64,000 bases of DNA from an uncultured Prevotellaceae bacterium. Its GTDB lineage: Bacteria; Bacteroidota; Bacteroidia; Bacteroidales; Bacteroidaceae. The stretch is from assembly GCA_946415645.1 (NCBI GenBank), contig CAMKTJ010000012.1:1-64000 (forward strand), in the 5' to 3' direction. The position numbers and the translations under genes are program-made. This document shows, piece by piece, positions 24,533 through 32,212 of the stretch (the stretch's first letter is position 1; each line of letters starts with the position of its first letter). Under the pieces are notes generated by a model that was given only the letters and a program-made list of their open reading frames with translations, did not search any database and was not told the origin of the DNA.

Positions 24533-26077
24533 ATGAAAAGGTCCTACATTTTAATAATCTGTTTGTTGATAGGAATCTCGTTCCTGGTCTTACTCTACCT
24601 GCAAGGCAGTTATGCTACTGCCATGGTGAAGATGCGTGAGGAACAGTTCGATGAGAATGTCAGGCGTAGTCTTGATCAGGCTTCGCGTGATTTGGAGAGA
24701 AGAGAAACGTACCGTTATTTGCAAACTGTATTGGACTACCATGAGCAGGAAACGCAAGAAAATCTTAATCTGCAATCAAATAGGGATGTTGCACCATCAT
24801 TGAAGCATGACACGATGGCTTCTAAACGCGGTGAAGGTATGCGGCAGATAATTCCACGTGCAGGTCTGTTGCCTAAATCGTTGTATTTTCCGCGTCCAAA
24901 TCGAATGACGCCACAGGAGGCCGAGCATCTTCGTGAACAAGTGCAGGATGCATATATGTATGAGCGTGGTGTGCTGGATGAAGTTATCTATATGGTAATG
25001 TATACTGCTAGCGATCTACGTTTCCAGGATCGAGTGGATCCAGCTGAACTTGATAATACTTTGCATGGTGCTCTGATGAGAAACGGTATAAATCTAGATT
25101 TCCATTATGTTGTTTATACAGCCGATGGTAGAGAAGTGTTCCGTTGTGCTGATTATCAGGCGCCTGATGAGGATGGAAAAGCGTGTCTTTATATCCAGCC
25201 GTTATTCCGTTCCGACCCAACGGGTCAGATGGGCTCTGTAAGTGTGCATTTCCCTGAACGTAACAGGTATGTTCGTGGAGTTGCCAGATACGTGATGCCT
25301 GCCATGATATTTACCTTCGTTCTGTTTGTAACATTCATGATAACAGTATATCTGATTGTGCGACAGAAGAAAATCAGTGAGATGAAGAACGACTTCGTTC
25401 ATAATATGACACATGAATTCAAAACTCCTATTTCAACAATCTCTATTGCGGCTCAGATGCTGTCTGACAAGAGTGTCAACAAAGACTCCAGTACCTACGA
25501 ACGTTTGGGCGAGGTTATTAATAACGAGACGCGTCGTCTTCGTTTCCAGGTTGAGAAGGTCTTGCAAATGAGTCTTTTTGATAGGAATAACATTGCTCTG
25601 AAGTTGCAGGAGTTGGATGCTAACGAGTTGGTGGATAATGTGGTACAGACCTTCTCGTTAAAGGTTACGCAAAGTGGTGGAACCTTAGATACCCGATTAG
25701 AAGCTTATAATCCTTTTGTGAATGCTGATGAAATGCACTTTACCAATGTTATTTTCAACCTCCTTGACAATGCTTTCAAATACCGTCGAGAGGATGAACC
25801 GTTGCATCTAGAGGTTGCTACGTGGAATCAGGGTGAGGATTACCTATGTATCAGTATCAAAGATAATGGTATAGGAATTAAGAAGGATGATTTAAAGCGT
25901 ATCTTCGAGAAATTCTATCGCGTTCATACAGGCAACAAACATAATGTGAAAGGCTTTGGCTTAGGCCTTGCCTATGTTAAGAAGATGGTGGTTTTGCATC
26001 ATGGTGCAATTAAGGCTACCAGCGAGGTTGGACAAGGAACAAAATTTATAATTACATTACCAATAGTAAAAGATTAA
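24533..26077 (+). CDS. rprX: Sensor histidine kinase RprX
   Basis: This 514-residue inner-membrane kinase has an N-terminal membrane helix, a periplasmic domain of about 230 residues, and a second membrane helix near residue 265. The kinase core shows MTHEFKTPIST (phosphorylated His), NLLDNAFKY (N box), DNGIGIKKDD (G1) and GFGLGLAYVKK (G2). It has no HAMP domain. It pairs with the response regulator 3 bp downstream. RprX/RprY were first described in Bacteroides fragilis as affecting tetracycline-resistance gene expression. The signal sensed is unknown. The upstream ATG at 24482 is excluded by the promoter at 24496-24527. Confidence 0.88.
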   Translation: MKRSYILIICLLIGISFLVLLYLQGSYATAMVKMREEQFDENVRRSLDQASRDLERRETYRYLQTVLDYHEQETQENLNLQSNRDVAPSLKHDTMASKRGEGMRQIIPRAGLLPKSLYFPRPNRMTPQEAEHLREQVQDAYMYERGVLDEVIYMVMYTASDLRFQDRVDPAELDNTLHGALMRNGINLDFHYVVYTADGREVFRCADYQAPDEDGKACLYIQPLFRSDPTGQMGSVSVHFPERNRYVRGVARYVMPAMIFTFVLFVTFMITVYLIVRQKKISEMKNDFVHNMTHEFKTPISTISIAAQMLSDKSVNKDSSTYERLGEVINNETRRLRFQVEKVLQMSLFDRNNIALKLQELDANELVDNVVQTFSLKVTQSGGTLDTRLEAYNPFVNADEMHFTNVIFNLLDNAFKYRREDEPLHLEVATWNQGEDYLCISIKDNGIGIKKDDLKRIFEKFYRVHTGNKHNVKGFGLGLAYVKKMVVLHHGAIKATSEVGQGTKFIITLPIVKD

Positions 26078-26080
26078 GTT

Positions 26081-26785
26081 ATGGAGAACAAATTGCACAT
26101 TCTTTTATGCGAGGACGAGGAGAGTCTGGGCATGTTGGTTCGTGAGTATTTGCAGGCAAAGGGCTATGATGCTGAGCTGTACCTTGATGGCGAGGCTGGC
26201 TACAAGGCTTTCATGCGTACAAAGTTCGATATGTGCTTGCTGGATGTAATGATGCCTAAGATGGATGGCTTTACGCTGGCACGCGAGATTCGTATGGTGA
26301 ATGCTGAGGTGCCTATCATCTTCCTGACAGCCAAGAACCTTAAGGATGATATTCTGGAAGGTTTTAAGCTGGGTGCTGATGATTACCTGACAAAGCCATT
26401 CTCTATGGATGAGTTGGTATACCGTATGGAGGCTATCCTGCGTCGTGTAAAAGTTAAGTCAACACGTGCCGTTACCCAGTATCAGTTGGGTAAGTTCACG
26501 TTTGATACCCAGCGCCAGATCCTTTCTATTGGTGACAAGCAAACCAAGCTTACCACCAAGGAGTGTGAGTTGCTTAGTATGCTTTGTGCACATTCTAATG
26601 ATGTGTTGGAGCGTGAGTTGGCGCTGAAGACTATTTGGATTGATGACAACTACTTCAATGCCCGTAGTATGGATGTTTATATCACCAAGCTACGCAAGCA
26701 TCTCAAGGATGATCCTTCCATCGAGATTAACAACGTTCATGGTAAGGGCTATCGCCTGATAGTTCCTAATCTGATGATGGAGTAA
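26081..26785 (+). CDS. rprY: Response regulator RprY
   Basis: This 234-residue OmpR/PhoB-type regulator has a receiver domain with the acidic pocket CEDEE near residue 11, the phosphorylated Asp in LLDVMMPKMDG near 55, LTAKN, and the TKPFS lysine. A C-terminal winged helix ends VYITKLRKHLKDD and VHGKGYRL. It begins 3 bp after rprX, so the two are co-transcribed. The same protein in Porphyromonas occurs without its kinase. A strong bidirectional terminator follows. Confidence 0.92.
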   Translation: MENKLHILLCEDEESLGMLVREYLQAKGYDAELYLDGEAGYKAFMRTKFDMCLLDVMMPKMDGFTLAREIRMVNAEVPIIFLTAKNLKDDILEGFKLGADDYLTKPFSMDELVYRMEAILRRVKVKSTRAVTQYQLGKFTFDTQRQILSIGDKQTKLTTKECELLSMLCAHSNDVLERELALKTIWIDDNYFNARSMDVYITKLRKHLKDDPSIEINNVHGKGYRLIVPNLMME

Positions 26786-26787
26786 AT

Positions 26788-26825
26788 AAAAAAGCAGGGC
26801 TTCCGATAACGGGAGCCCTGCTTTT
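26788..26825. terminator. Bidirectional terminator between rprY and the outer-membrane gene
   Basis: GCAGGGCTTCCG and CGGGAGCCCTGC form a stem around ATAA, flanked by an A-run and a T-run, so it works for both convergent units. Confidence 0.9.
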
Positions 26826-26840
26826 TATGTCTTGTATAGT

Positions 26841-27452
26841 TTAGAAACAATACCCGATGTGCACGCTGCATTCACGCACTTGCGGGTTCTTGGTTTTGTC
26901 TGGGAAGTCGCGTGCGTAAGAGATTCCCGTATATACCTTATTAATATAAAACCTTAAGCCTGTTTGCCATCCTATCTGAAAACTCTTCCAGTTTTCTTCC
27001 TTGCCAGCGGCTATGGCACGAACGTAGGTACCTGCATATGGTGCCAGCGCAATGTCCTTAGTCTTGGAAAGGTAGAGTTTGTACACGACATTTATTGGGA
27101 TTCTGAAAGTCAGTAAGTCGAAGTTGATGCCATTCTCCTTTGCGTGAGAGTATTTGACGTTTGCACCGACCTCCACAAAGTATGGCTTGTTCTCCATGAC
27201 CTGAATGTAACGGGCATAGCCAATAGAAAATTCGTTGAATTTCTGCTTCACATCATCAGTGTAGTATCTGCTGGGTGAGTACTGAAAGTACAGCGAGTTC
27301 TTGTATTCCTTGTGCTGAGGCTTTGGCGTTTCTTCTTCCACGTCCTCCAGAGTCCAGTCGTCAACAGTATCTATATTGTCATATTGTGCATAAGTAAAGC
27401 TACTCATGCACAAGAACAATAAAATTCCTGTACTCCTCCGGAATAGTTTCAT
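26841..27452 (-). CDS. Outer-membrane beta-barrel protein
   Basis: This 203-residue protein has a signal peptide (MKLFRRSTGILLFLCMSS, cleavage near TYA-Q) and a short acidic linker (residues 30-45). Alternating hydrophobic/polar strands typical of small barrels follow, and it ends in an aromatic residue (HIGYCF). It fits the broad outer-membrane protein beta-barrel class of Bacteroidetes. No substrate or enzymatic role is evident. It follows the small membrane protein gene on the same strand at 27 bp and may share its transcript. Confidence 0.75.
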   Translation of the reverse strand: MKLFRRSTGILLFLCMSSFTYAQYDNIDTVDDWTLEDVEEETPKPQHKEYKNSLYFQYSPSRYYTDDVKQKFNEFSIGYARYIQVMENKPYFVEVGANVKYSHAKENGINFDLLTFRIPINVVYKLYLSKTKDIALAPYAGTYVRAIAAGKEENWKSFQIGWQTGLRFYINKVYTGISYARDFPDKTKNPQVRECSVHIGYCF

Positions 27453-27479
27453 TAGGCGTAAGTAAAGGCTGATAGTAGG

Positions 27480-27671
27480 TTAGGAACGCTTGGCAATGAC
27501 AATGTGGGCAACAATACCACCAATAATCAGCAACAGTGCACACATCTGGAACCAGTTGTAGTCAATCAGGTCAGCCAATGCGCCAAGGTTGAATTTTGCT
27601 GAGAAGTAGCTAACAATCATCAGCAGTGCACCCAAAACAATCAGAATAATACCTACATTTTGTTTCTTCAT
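27480..27671 (-). CDS. Small two-helix membrane protein
   Basis: This 63-residue protein has two hydrophobic helices (about residues 6-24 and 42-59) joined by a short loop containing DLIDYNWFQ, and it ends in basic residues. It should sit in the inner membrane. I know similar small proteins in Bacteroidetes but no function. It is upstream of the beta-barrel gene and divergent from rpsF. Confidence 0.7.
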   Translation of the reverse strand: MKKQNVGIILIVLGALLMIVSYFSAKFNLGALADLIDYNWFQMCALLLIIGGIVAHIVIAKRS

Positions 27672-27778
27672 AACTTATTATGTCTTTTTATGTTTATACT
27701 TTTCCAAACACAAAGTAACGGATTTTTCCTGAGGTGACGAAATGTTTTCGGGTAAAAAATGTAAAAAAGGTGCAAATC

Positions 27779-27810
27779 TTTGGCAGTCTCACTAAAAAGC
27801 AGTACCTTTG
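27779..27810 (+). promoter_or_regulatory. Promoter of the rpsF operon
   Basis: TTTG (27779-27782), a 20-bp spacer and TACCTTTG (27803-27810), a full consensus match. It leaves a leader of about 40 bases before rpsF. Confidence 0.8.
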
Positions 27811-27856
27811 CAGCGCATTTTTGCAAAATAGTATTAATTAATTTATTTAACGTATT

Positions 27857-28198
27857 ATGAATCAATACGAAACCGTTTTCATTTTAACTCCCGTTTTGTC
27901 TGATGATCAGATGAAGGAAGCGGTAAACAAGTTCAAAGACGTTCTTGTTAAGGCTGGTGCTGAAATCATCAGCGAGGAGAACTGGGGCTTGAAGAAATTG
28001 GCTTACCCCATCGAGAAGAAGAGCACGGGTTTCTATGAGCTCGTAGAGTTCAAGGCAGCACCTGAGACAATCAAGAAGTTGGAGGTTGCTTACCGTCGTG
28101 ATGAGAGAGTACTTCGTTATCTCACTGTAAAGATGGAGAAGTACGCAGCAGAATATGCTGAGAAGAGAAGAAACAACAAATCAAGTAAGGAGGCTTAA
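27857..28198 (+). CDS. rpsF: 30S ribosomal protein S6
   Basis: This 113-residue S6 protein binds S18 and 16S rRNA in the platform of the small subunit. The beginning [18 protein letters not shown] and the central [16 protein letters not shown] are typical, as is [15 protein letters not shown] short Lys/Asn/Ser-rich tail ends it. It opens the rpsF-rpsR-rplI operon, 3 bp ahead of rpsR. Confidence 0.97.
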   Translation: MNQYETVFILTPVLSDDQMKEAVNKFKDVLVKAGAEIISEENWGLKKLAYPIEKKSTGFYELVEFKAAPETIKKLEVAYRRDERVLRYLTVKMEKYAAEYAEKRRNNKSSKEA

Positions 28199-28201
28199 TC
28201 T

Positions 28202-28468
28202 ATGGCACAGCAATCAGAAATTCGTTATTTGACCGCTCCCGCAATTGATGTCAAGAAGAAGAAGTATTGCCGTTTCAAGAAGAGCGGTATCAAGTACATC
28301 GACTATAAGGATCCTGAATTCCTGAAGAAGTTCCTGAACGAGCAGGGTAAGATTCTTCCCCGTCGTATCACCGGTACTTCTCTGAAGTATCAGCGTCGTG
28401 TAGCTCAGGCTGTTAAGCGTGCTCGCCATTTGGCTTTGCTGCCTTTCGTAACTGACTTGATGAAGTAA
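28202..28468 (+). CDS. rpsR: 30S ribosomal protein S18
   Basis: This 88-residue S18 protein has the family stretch [19 protein letters not shown] and the C-terminal [20 protein letters not shown]. It binds next to S6 in the 30S platform. It sits between rpsF and rplI with gaps of 3 and 16 bp, the standard order in bacteria. Confidence 0.97.
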   Translation: MAQQSEIRYLTAPAIDVKKKKYCRFKKSGIKYIDYKDPEFLKKFLNEQGKILPRRITGTSLKYQRRVAQAVKRARHLALLPFVTDLMK

Positions 28469-28484
28469 AAAAGGAGGAGTAGAT

Positions 28485-28994
28485 ATGGAAATTATACTGA
28501 AAGAAGACGTTATTGGCTTGGGTTACAAGAATGACATTGTAAACGTAAAGTCTGGTTACGGTCGTAACTATCTTATTCCTTACGGAAAAGGCGTAATCGC
28601 TAGCGAGAGTGCTAAGAAGCAGTTGGCTGAGACACTGAAGCAGAAGGCTGTTAAGTTGGCTAAGATCAAGGCTGAGGCTGAGGCTAAGGCTGAGAAGCTG
28701 AACGCAGTATCTTTGGTTATCTCTACCAAGGTTAGCAACACAGGTGTTATCTATGGTAGCGTAAACAGCCTGCAGATTGCAGACGAGTTGCAGAAGCTTG
28801 GCTTCGATGTAGATCGTAAGATCATCATTGTTAAGGACGTAAAGAGCGTTGGTGACTATGTTGCTACCGTTAAACTCCACAAGGAGGTTTCTGCTCAGGT
28901 TCCCTTCAAGGTAATCGCTGAGGGTGCTCCTGTTGTTGAGACTCCCGCTGAGACTCCTGCTGCTGAGGCAGAGGCTCCTGCAGAAGAAGCATAA
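28485..28994 (+). CDS. rplI: 50S ribosomal protein L9
   Basis: This 169-residue L9 protein has the N-terminal rRNA-binding domain (IILKEDVIGLGYKNDIV, then VKSGYGRNYLIPYG), the long connecting helix rich in Lys, Ala and Glu, and a C-terminal domain. It ends in a 20-residue Ala/Pro/Glu extension (PAETPAAEAEAPAEEA), which lengthens it beyond the usual 150 residues. It is last in the operon and is followed by a strong terminator. Confidence 0.97.
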   Translation: MEIILKEDVIGLGYKNDIVNVKSGYGRNYLIPYGKGVIASESAKKQLAETLKQKAVKLAKIKAEAEAKAEKLNAVSLVISTKVSNTGVIYGSVNSLQIADELQKLGFDVDRKIIIVKDVKSVGDYVATVKLHKEVSAQVPFKVIAEGAPVVETPAETPAAEAEAPAEEA

Positions 28995-29011
28995 TATTTG
29001 CATTCTATCAT

Positions 29012-29050
29012 AAATAAAAGCGCAGCTCTATCAGAGTTGCGCTTTTATTT
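29012..29050. terminator. Bidirectional terminator after rplI
   Basis: An 18-bp stem (one G-U pair) runs from 29012-29029 to 29033-29050 around a 3-nt loop. The GC core is GCGCAGCTCT, flanked by AAATAAAA and TTTTATTT. It serves the convergent rplI and metallophosphoesterase units. Confidence 0.92.
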
Positions 29051-29115
29051 GTATATTGCTAATAGCGTGAAAAATGTCTAGGTTGTTTGTGATAAGAAAT
29101 TAACTTGATTTTTAT

Positions 29116-30153
29116 TTAGAAGTCGTTGGGCAAGGTCATTGTTTGCTCTATGCGACCTCCATGAAGGCGTATCCATGTTTTGAAGGAGGAACTTCCTTCT
29201 GTAAATTCAAAGATACGTCCTCCGTTGGGTTTCAGATTGTTGTAAACGGTGTCTCCACCACCATAGCGTCCATACATCATATATAATCCTCGCCATTTCA
29301 TAACGTAGTCGTTATCATGATCGTGTCCGCTACTGATGGCCTTTATGTCACCTTCTTCGCGCATGGCAACAAAAGCGCCGCTGTTGATGATGGGACTACA
29401 GGGGTTTTCTCCCAGGTTGCCTCTAATCTGACGACGTGAATCTGAAAGTCCTTCCAAATATTCAGTGATGGGAATGTGCATGAAAGCTAGTGAGGGTAGG
29501 GGCTTGCCTTCGTTCTCGGCTTTTAGCTTTCTGCTGGTTTGGCGATACCAATCCAGCTGGTCGGCATGGATATAATCGTATGATCTTAGTTCGGGAAACT
29601 CCTTGCACATGCAACCGGTATCAAAGAGATAGAAGGCCCATTGGTTCTTTCCGTCTGATGATTTCAGAGTTATAACATCGTTGGATACGCCATGCATAGG
29701 CTTGGCAGCTGTGTTCAGACAGCCTGGCATCTGGCGTATGTGCTCCATAACTTCAGGGCGTGAAAGTCCGAACTCCTCATCGTGATTGCCCAGTGCTACA
29801 GCAAAGGGGATGTGCCGGTCCGTTATCAGTGACAGGATGTGAGTAAGGCTTTCGCGTACGGGCTTTCCGAAGATGATGTCGCCTGTGTGTATTACCAAAT
29901 CAGGTTTTTCTGTATCCAGTAATTCTGCAACATTGTCTAAGGCTCGTTGTGCACGTGTATCGCCTTCGATAAAGTGAGTGTCTGTAAGTTGTAGAATTTT
30001 GAACTTCCCGTTGCGGAACTGCATGGAGGGTAATTCCGGTTCTTTTGGTTTTTGGGGTTCTGTTGCCTTACGTTTAGTTGCTGCTGTAACATCAGCAGTA
30101 GCAATGGCAGGAACGGCGATGGCCGCAACACGGATGAAATCTCTTCTTTTCAT
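29116..30153 (-). CDS. Exported metallophosphoesterase with Tat-type signal
   Basis: This 345-residue protein has a calcineurin-like phosphoesterase domain with the metal-binding motifs LTDTHF near residue 57, HTGDIIFG, ALGNHDEE, MHIPITEY and SSGHDHDND. The N-terminus MKRRDFIRVAAIAVPAIA looks like a Tat signal, so the folded enzyme is probably exported to the periplasm. It resembles purple-acid-phosphatase-like or PA-phosphodiesterase proteins of Bacteroidetes; the substrate is unknown. The start at 30153 is preferred over an upstream extension in frame because it yields the signal peptide. Confidence 0.88.
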   Translation of the reverse strand: MKRRDFIRVAAIAVPAIATADVTAATKRKATEPQKPKEPELPSMQFRNGKFKILQLTDTHFIEGDTRAQRALDNVAELLDTEKPDLVIHTGDIIFGKPVRESLTHILSLITDRHIPFAVALGNHDEEFGLSRPEVMEHIRQMPGCLNTAAKPMHGVSNDVITLKSSDGKNQWAFYLFDTGCMCKEFPELRSYDYIHADQLDWYRQTSRKLKAENEGKPLPSLAFMHIPITEYLEGLSDSRRQIRGNLGENPCSPIINSGAFVAMREEGDIKAISSGHDHDNDYVMKWRGLYMMYGRYGGGDTVYNNLKPNGGRIFEFTEGSSSFKTWIRLHGGRIEQTMTLPNDF

Positions 30154-30174
30154 ATGTGTTAGATTAGTTTGGAA

Positions 30175-30210
30175 AGAAAAAAAAGACGGCATCCTGAGGA
30201 TGTCGTCTTC
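30175..30210 (-). terminator. Terminator of the small lipoprotein gene
   Basis: On the minus strand AAGACGACATCCT and AGGATGCCGTCTT form a stem followed by TTTTTTTT. It ends the gene at 30239-30421 before the metallophosphoesterase gene. Confidence 0.85.
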
Positions 30211-30238
30211 TTAAGACTTTTTTGTTCTGTCTTCTTGA

Positions 30239-30421
30239 TTACTCAGCTACGGGAGCAGCTACAGTATCAGCAGCTACGCTATCGCAAGCTACAGTGTCGC
30301 AAGTCTCAACAGCAGTTGTGTCGATAGTATCGGCGCTCTCCTCATTCTGAGCGGTAGTTTTACCACAAGAAGCGAAAGAAACAGCTACTACAGCTGCGAA
30401 CAAAAATGCTAACTTTTTCAT
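30239..30421 (-). CDS. Small acidic lipoprotein-like peptide
   Basis: This 60-residue peptide has a signal sequence with lipobox (VSFASC, Cys near residue 19). The mature part is made of acidic Thr/Val/Ala-rich repeats (DTVACDSVAADTV). It should be anchored in the envelope. The start at 30421 was chosen because MKKLAFLFAAVVAV is a normal signal; the frame extends upstream but would spoil it. It has its own promoter and terminator. Function unknown; similar short lipoproteins are common in Prevotella. Confidence 0.7.
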   Translation of the reverse strand: MKKLAFLFAAVVAVSFASCGKTTAQNEESADTIDTTAVETCDTVACDSVAADTVAAPVAE

Positions 30422-30473
30422 TTTTTTGCTTTTTTTTAACTTGTAAAACAATCAATTGCTTATTAAAACGATG

Positions 30474-30481
30474 CAAAGGTA
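30474..30481 (-). promoter_or_regulatory. -7 box of the small lipoprotein gene
   Basis: TACCTTTG on the minus strand, 52 bp before the ATG at 30421. Confidence 0.55.
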
Positions 30482-30644
30482 CGGAGTTTTTCAATACGTT
30501 GTATCTTTTTTGTTGATTTTTTTATGGTTTTTTTAAACATTTTTTTGTAACTATCTGAAAATCAGTATATCGATTTTTCTGCATTTTTTGAAATTCTTAC
30601 AATTTTCCGTTTTTTTGTCTTAATGTTCAGTTTTGATTTTTGCC

Positions 30645-30878
30645 TACTTTCTCGTTTTTACGGAAAGAAAAACGATTGTTTATTCTGTATTCCGCTCACT
30701 TAATCGTGACTTTGAAACTTGCGTTTCGAACTTACTCACGTTCGGGAATGAAAATAAAAATGTTTTTATTTTGTATTCCGCTCACTTAATCGTGACTTTG
30801 TGCAATTCTCAAAATTACTTACACTCGACAATAAAAATAAGAATTATTTTGTATTGTCCTCGCTTATTCGTAATTTTG
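30645..30878 (+). repeat. Three tandem promoter-bearing palindromic units upstream of mtaB
   Basis: Units begin near 30645, 30729 and 30815 (period about 85 bp). Each has a left flank (ACTTACTCACG-like), an AT-rich palindrome (for example GGAATGAAAATAAAAA opposite TTTTTATTTTGTATTCC), then CTCACTTAATCG or CTCGCTTATTCG and a TRnnTTTG box. Units 1 and 2 share GTATTCCGCTCACTTAATCG exactly. Their box is TGACTTTG; unit 3 has TAATTTTG. A small hairpin (GAAAC-ttgc-GTTTC) follows unit 1. The same architecture lies upstream of fmt on the other strand. Confidence 0.85.
30848..30878 (+). promoter_or_regulatory. Promoter of mtaB
   Basis: TTTG (30848-30851), 19-bp spacer and TAATTTTG (30871-30878), inside the last palindromic unit. 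Five bases separate it from the ATG at 30884, so the transcript is probably leaderless. Confidence 0.75.
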
Positions 30879-30883
30879 CACAC

Positions 30884-32212
30884 ATGTTTAATTTTGAAGG
30901 GAAGAAAGCCGCATATTTTACTTTAGGTTGCAAATTGAACTTCGCAGAGACAAGTTCAGTTGGGAAGCAACTCAAGGAAGCTGGTGTAAAGACTGTTTCC
31001 AAGGGGGAGGTGGCTGATATATGTATTGTAAATACCTGTAGTGTTACCGAAGTTGCCGATGCCAAGTGCAGGCAAGCCATTAGCAAGATGGTGCGCAGGC
31101 ATCCGGGCGCATTGGTAGTAGTGACGGGTTGTTATGCTCAGCTCAAGCCTGAACAGGTGTCTGCCCTGGATGGTGTAGATTTGGTCTTAGGTAGTGAACA
31201 GAAGGGGCAGATATTACAGTATATATCAGAACGCTTGCCTATGATGCCTGAAGAAAGAGCTTTGGTGGCTCATGAGCATCATACCAGTAGAACGGCAGAT
31301 ATCCGTAGTTTTGTTCCCAGTTGTTCCTGTGGAGACCGTACCCGTTACTTCCTAAAGGTTCAGGATGGTTGCGATTACTATTGTACCTATTGTACCATAC
31401 CCTTTGCCAGAGGCAGAAGCAGGAATGGCAGCATACAGTCACTGGTTGAGCAGGCTCAGGAGGCTGCTCGGCTGGGTGGAAAGGAAATAGTGATAACCGG
31501 CGTTAATATAGGTGACTTCGGTAAGAGTACAGGCGAGACATTCCTGGATTTGGTTAAGGCCCTGGATGCCGTAGAGGGCATTGAGCGCTATCGCATCAGT
31601 AGCATAGAACCCAACCTGCTTACAGACGAGGTGTTGCAATACTGTGCACAGAGTCGGGCCTTTATGCCACATTTCCATATTCCTCTGCAGAGTGGCAGTG
31701 ATGAGGTGCTCAGATTGATGCACCGTCGTTATGATACTCAGTTATTCTATAATAAGGTGATGCGTGTGCGTGAGCTAATGCCGGATGCTTTTATAGGTGT
31801 GGATGTGATAGTGGGAACGCGTGGCGAGACAGATGAGTTGTTCTGTGAAGCCCTCAGCTTCATGGAGAAGGTAGATGTAAGCCAGTATCATGTCTTCAGC
31901 TACAGCGAGCGTCCTGGTACAAAAGCCCTGCAGATTCCCTATGTGGTCTCGGCTCAACAGAAACACGAGCGTAGCCAGCAGGTTCTGGCACTTAGTCAGA
32001 ATAAGTTGCGTGCCTTCTATAATCGTTTTGTGGGTCAGGTCAGACCTGTACTGCTGGAACATAGTAGAACGAAGGGTATCATGCACGGATTCACAGATAA
32101 CTATATTAAGGTAGCAATACATACTACAGAAGAGATGGATAACAGAATAGTGAACGTCCGTTTAGGGGCGTGGGATGAAACAGAAGAGCTGTTAACAGCA
32201 GAACTGATATGA
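30884..32212 (+). CDS. mtaB: tRNA t6A37 methylthiotransferase MtaB
   Basis: This 442-residue radical SAM methylthiotransferase converts t6A37 to ms2t6A37 in tRNAs. The N-terminal UPF0004 domain has Cys in LGCKLN, IVNTCSVTE and TGCYAQ (first iron-sulfur cluster). The radical SAM motif GCDYYCTYCTIPFARGR is near residue 160, and a TRAM-like C-terminus ends it. LGCKLN and the Cys spacing favour MtaB over MiaB. The ATG at 30884 follows the promoter directly. The gene overlaps the next glycosyltransferase by 4 bp. Its substrate depends on the Sua5-type enzyme at 3606. Confidence 0.92.
   Translation: MFNFEGKKAAYFTLGCKLNFAETSSVGKQLKEAGVKTVSKGEVADICIVNTCSVTEVADAKCRQAISKMVRRHPGALVVVTGCYAQLKPEQVSALDGVDLVLGSEQKGQILQYISERLPMMPEERALVAHEHHTSRTADIRSFVPSCSCGDRTRYFLKVQDGCDYYCTYCTIPFARGRSRNGSIQSLVEQAQEAARLGGKEIVITGVNIGDFGKSTGETFLDLVKALDAVEGIERYRISSIEPNLLTDEVLQYCAQSRAFMPHFHIPLQSGSDEVLRLMHRRYDTQLFYNKVMRVRELMPDAFIGVDVIVGTRGETDELFCEALSFMEKVDVSQYHVFSYSERPGTKALQIPYVVSAQQKHERSQQVLALSQNKLRAFYNRFVGQVRPVLLEHSRTKGIMHGFTDNYIKVAIHTTEEMDNRIVNVRLGAWDETEELLTAELI

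Noticed and set aside
30633-30926. 97-codon frame upstream of mtaB
   Set aside because: It runs through the tandem palindromic promoter units and into mtaB in another frame; repeats explain it.
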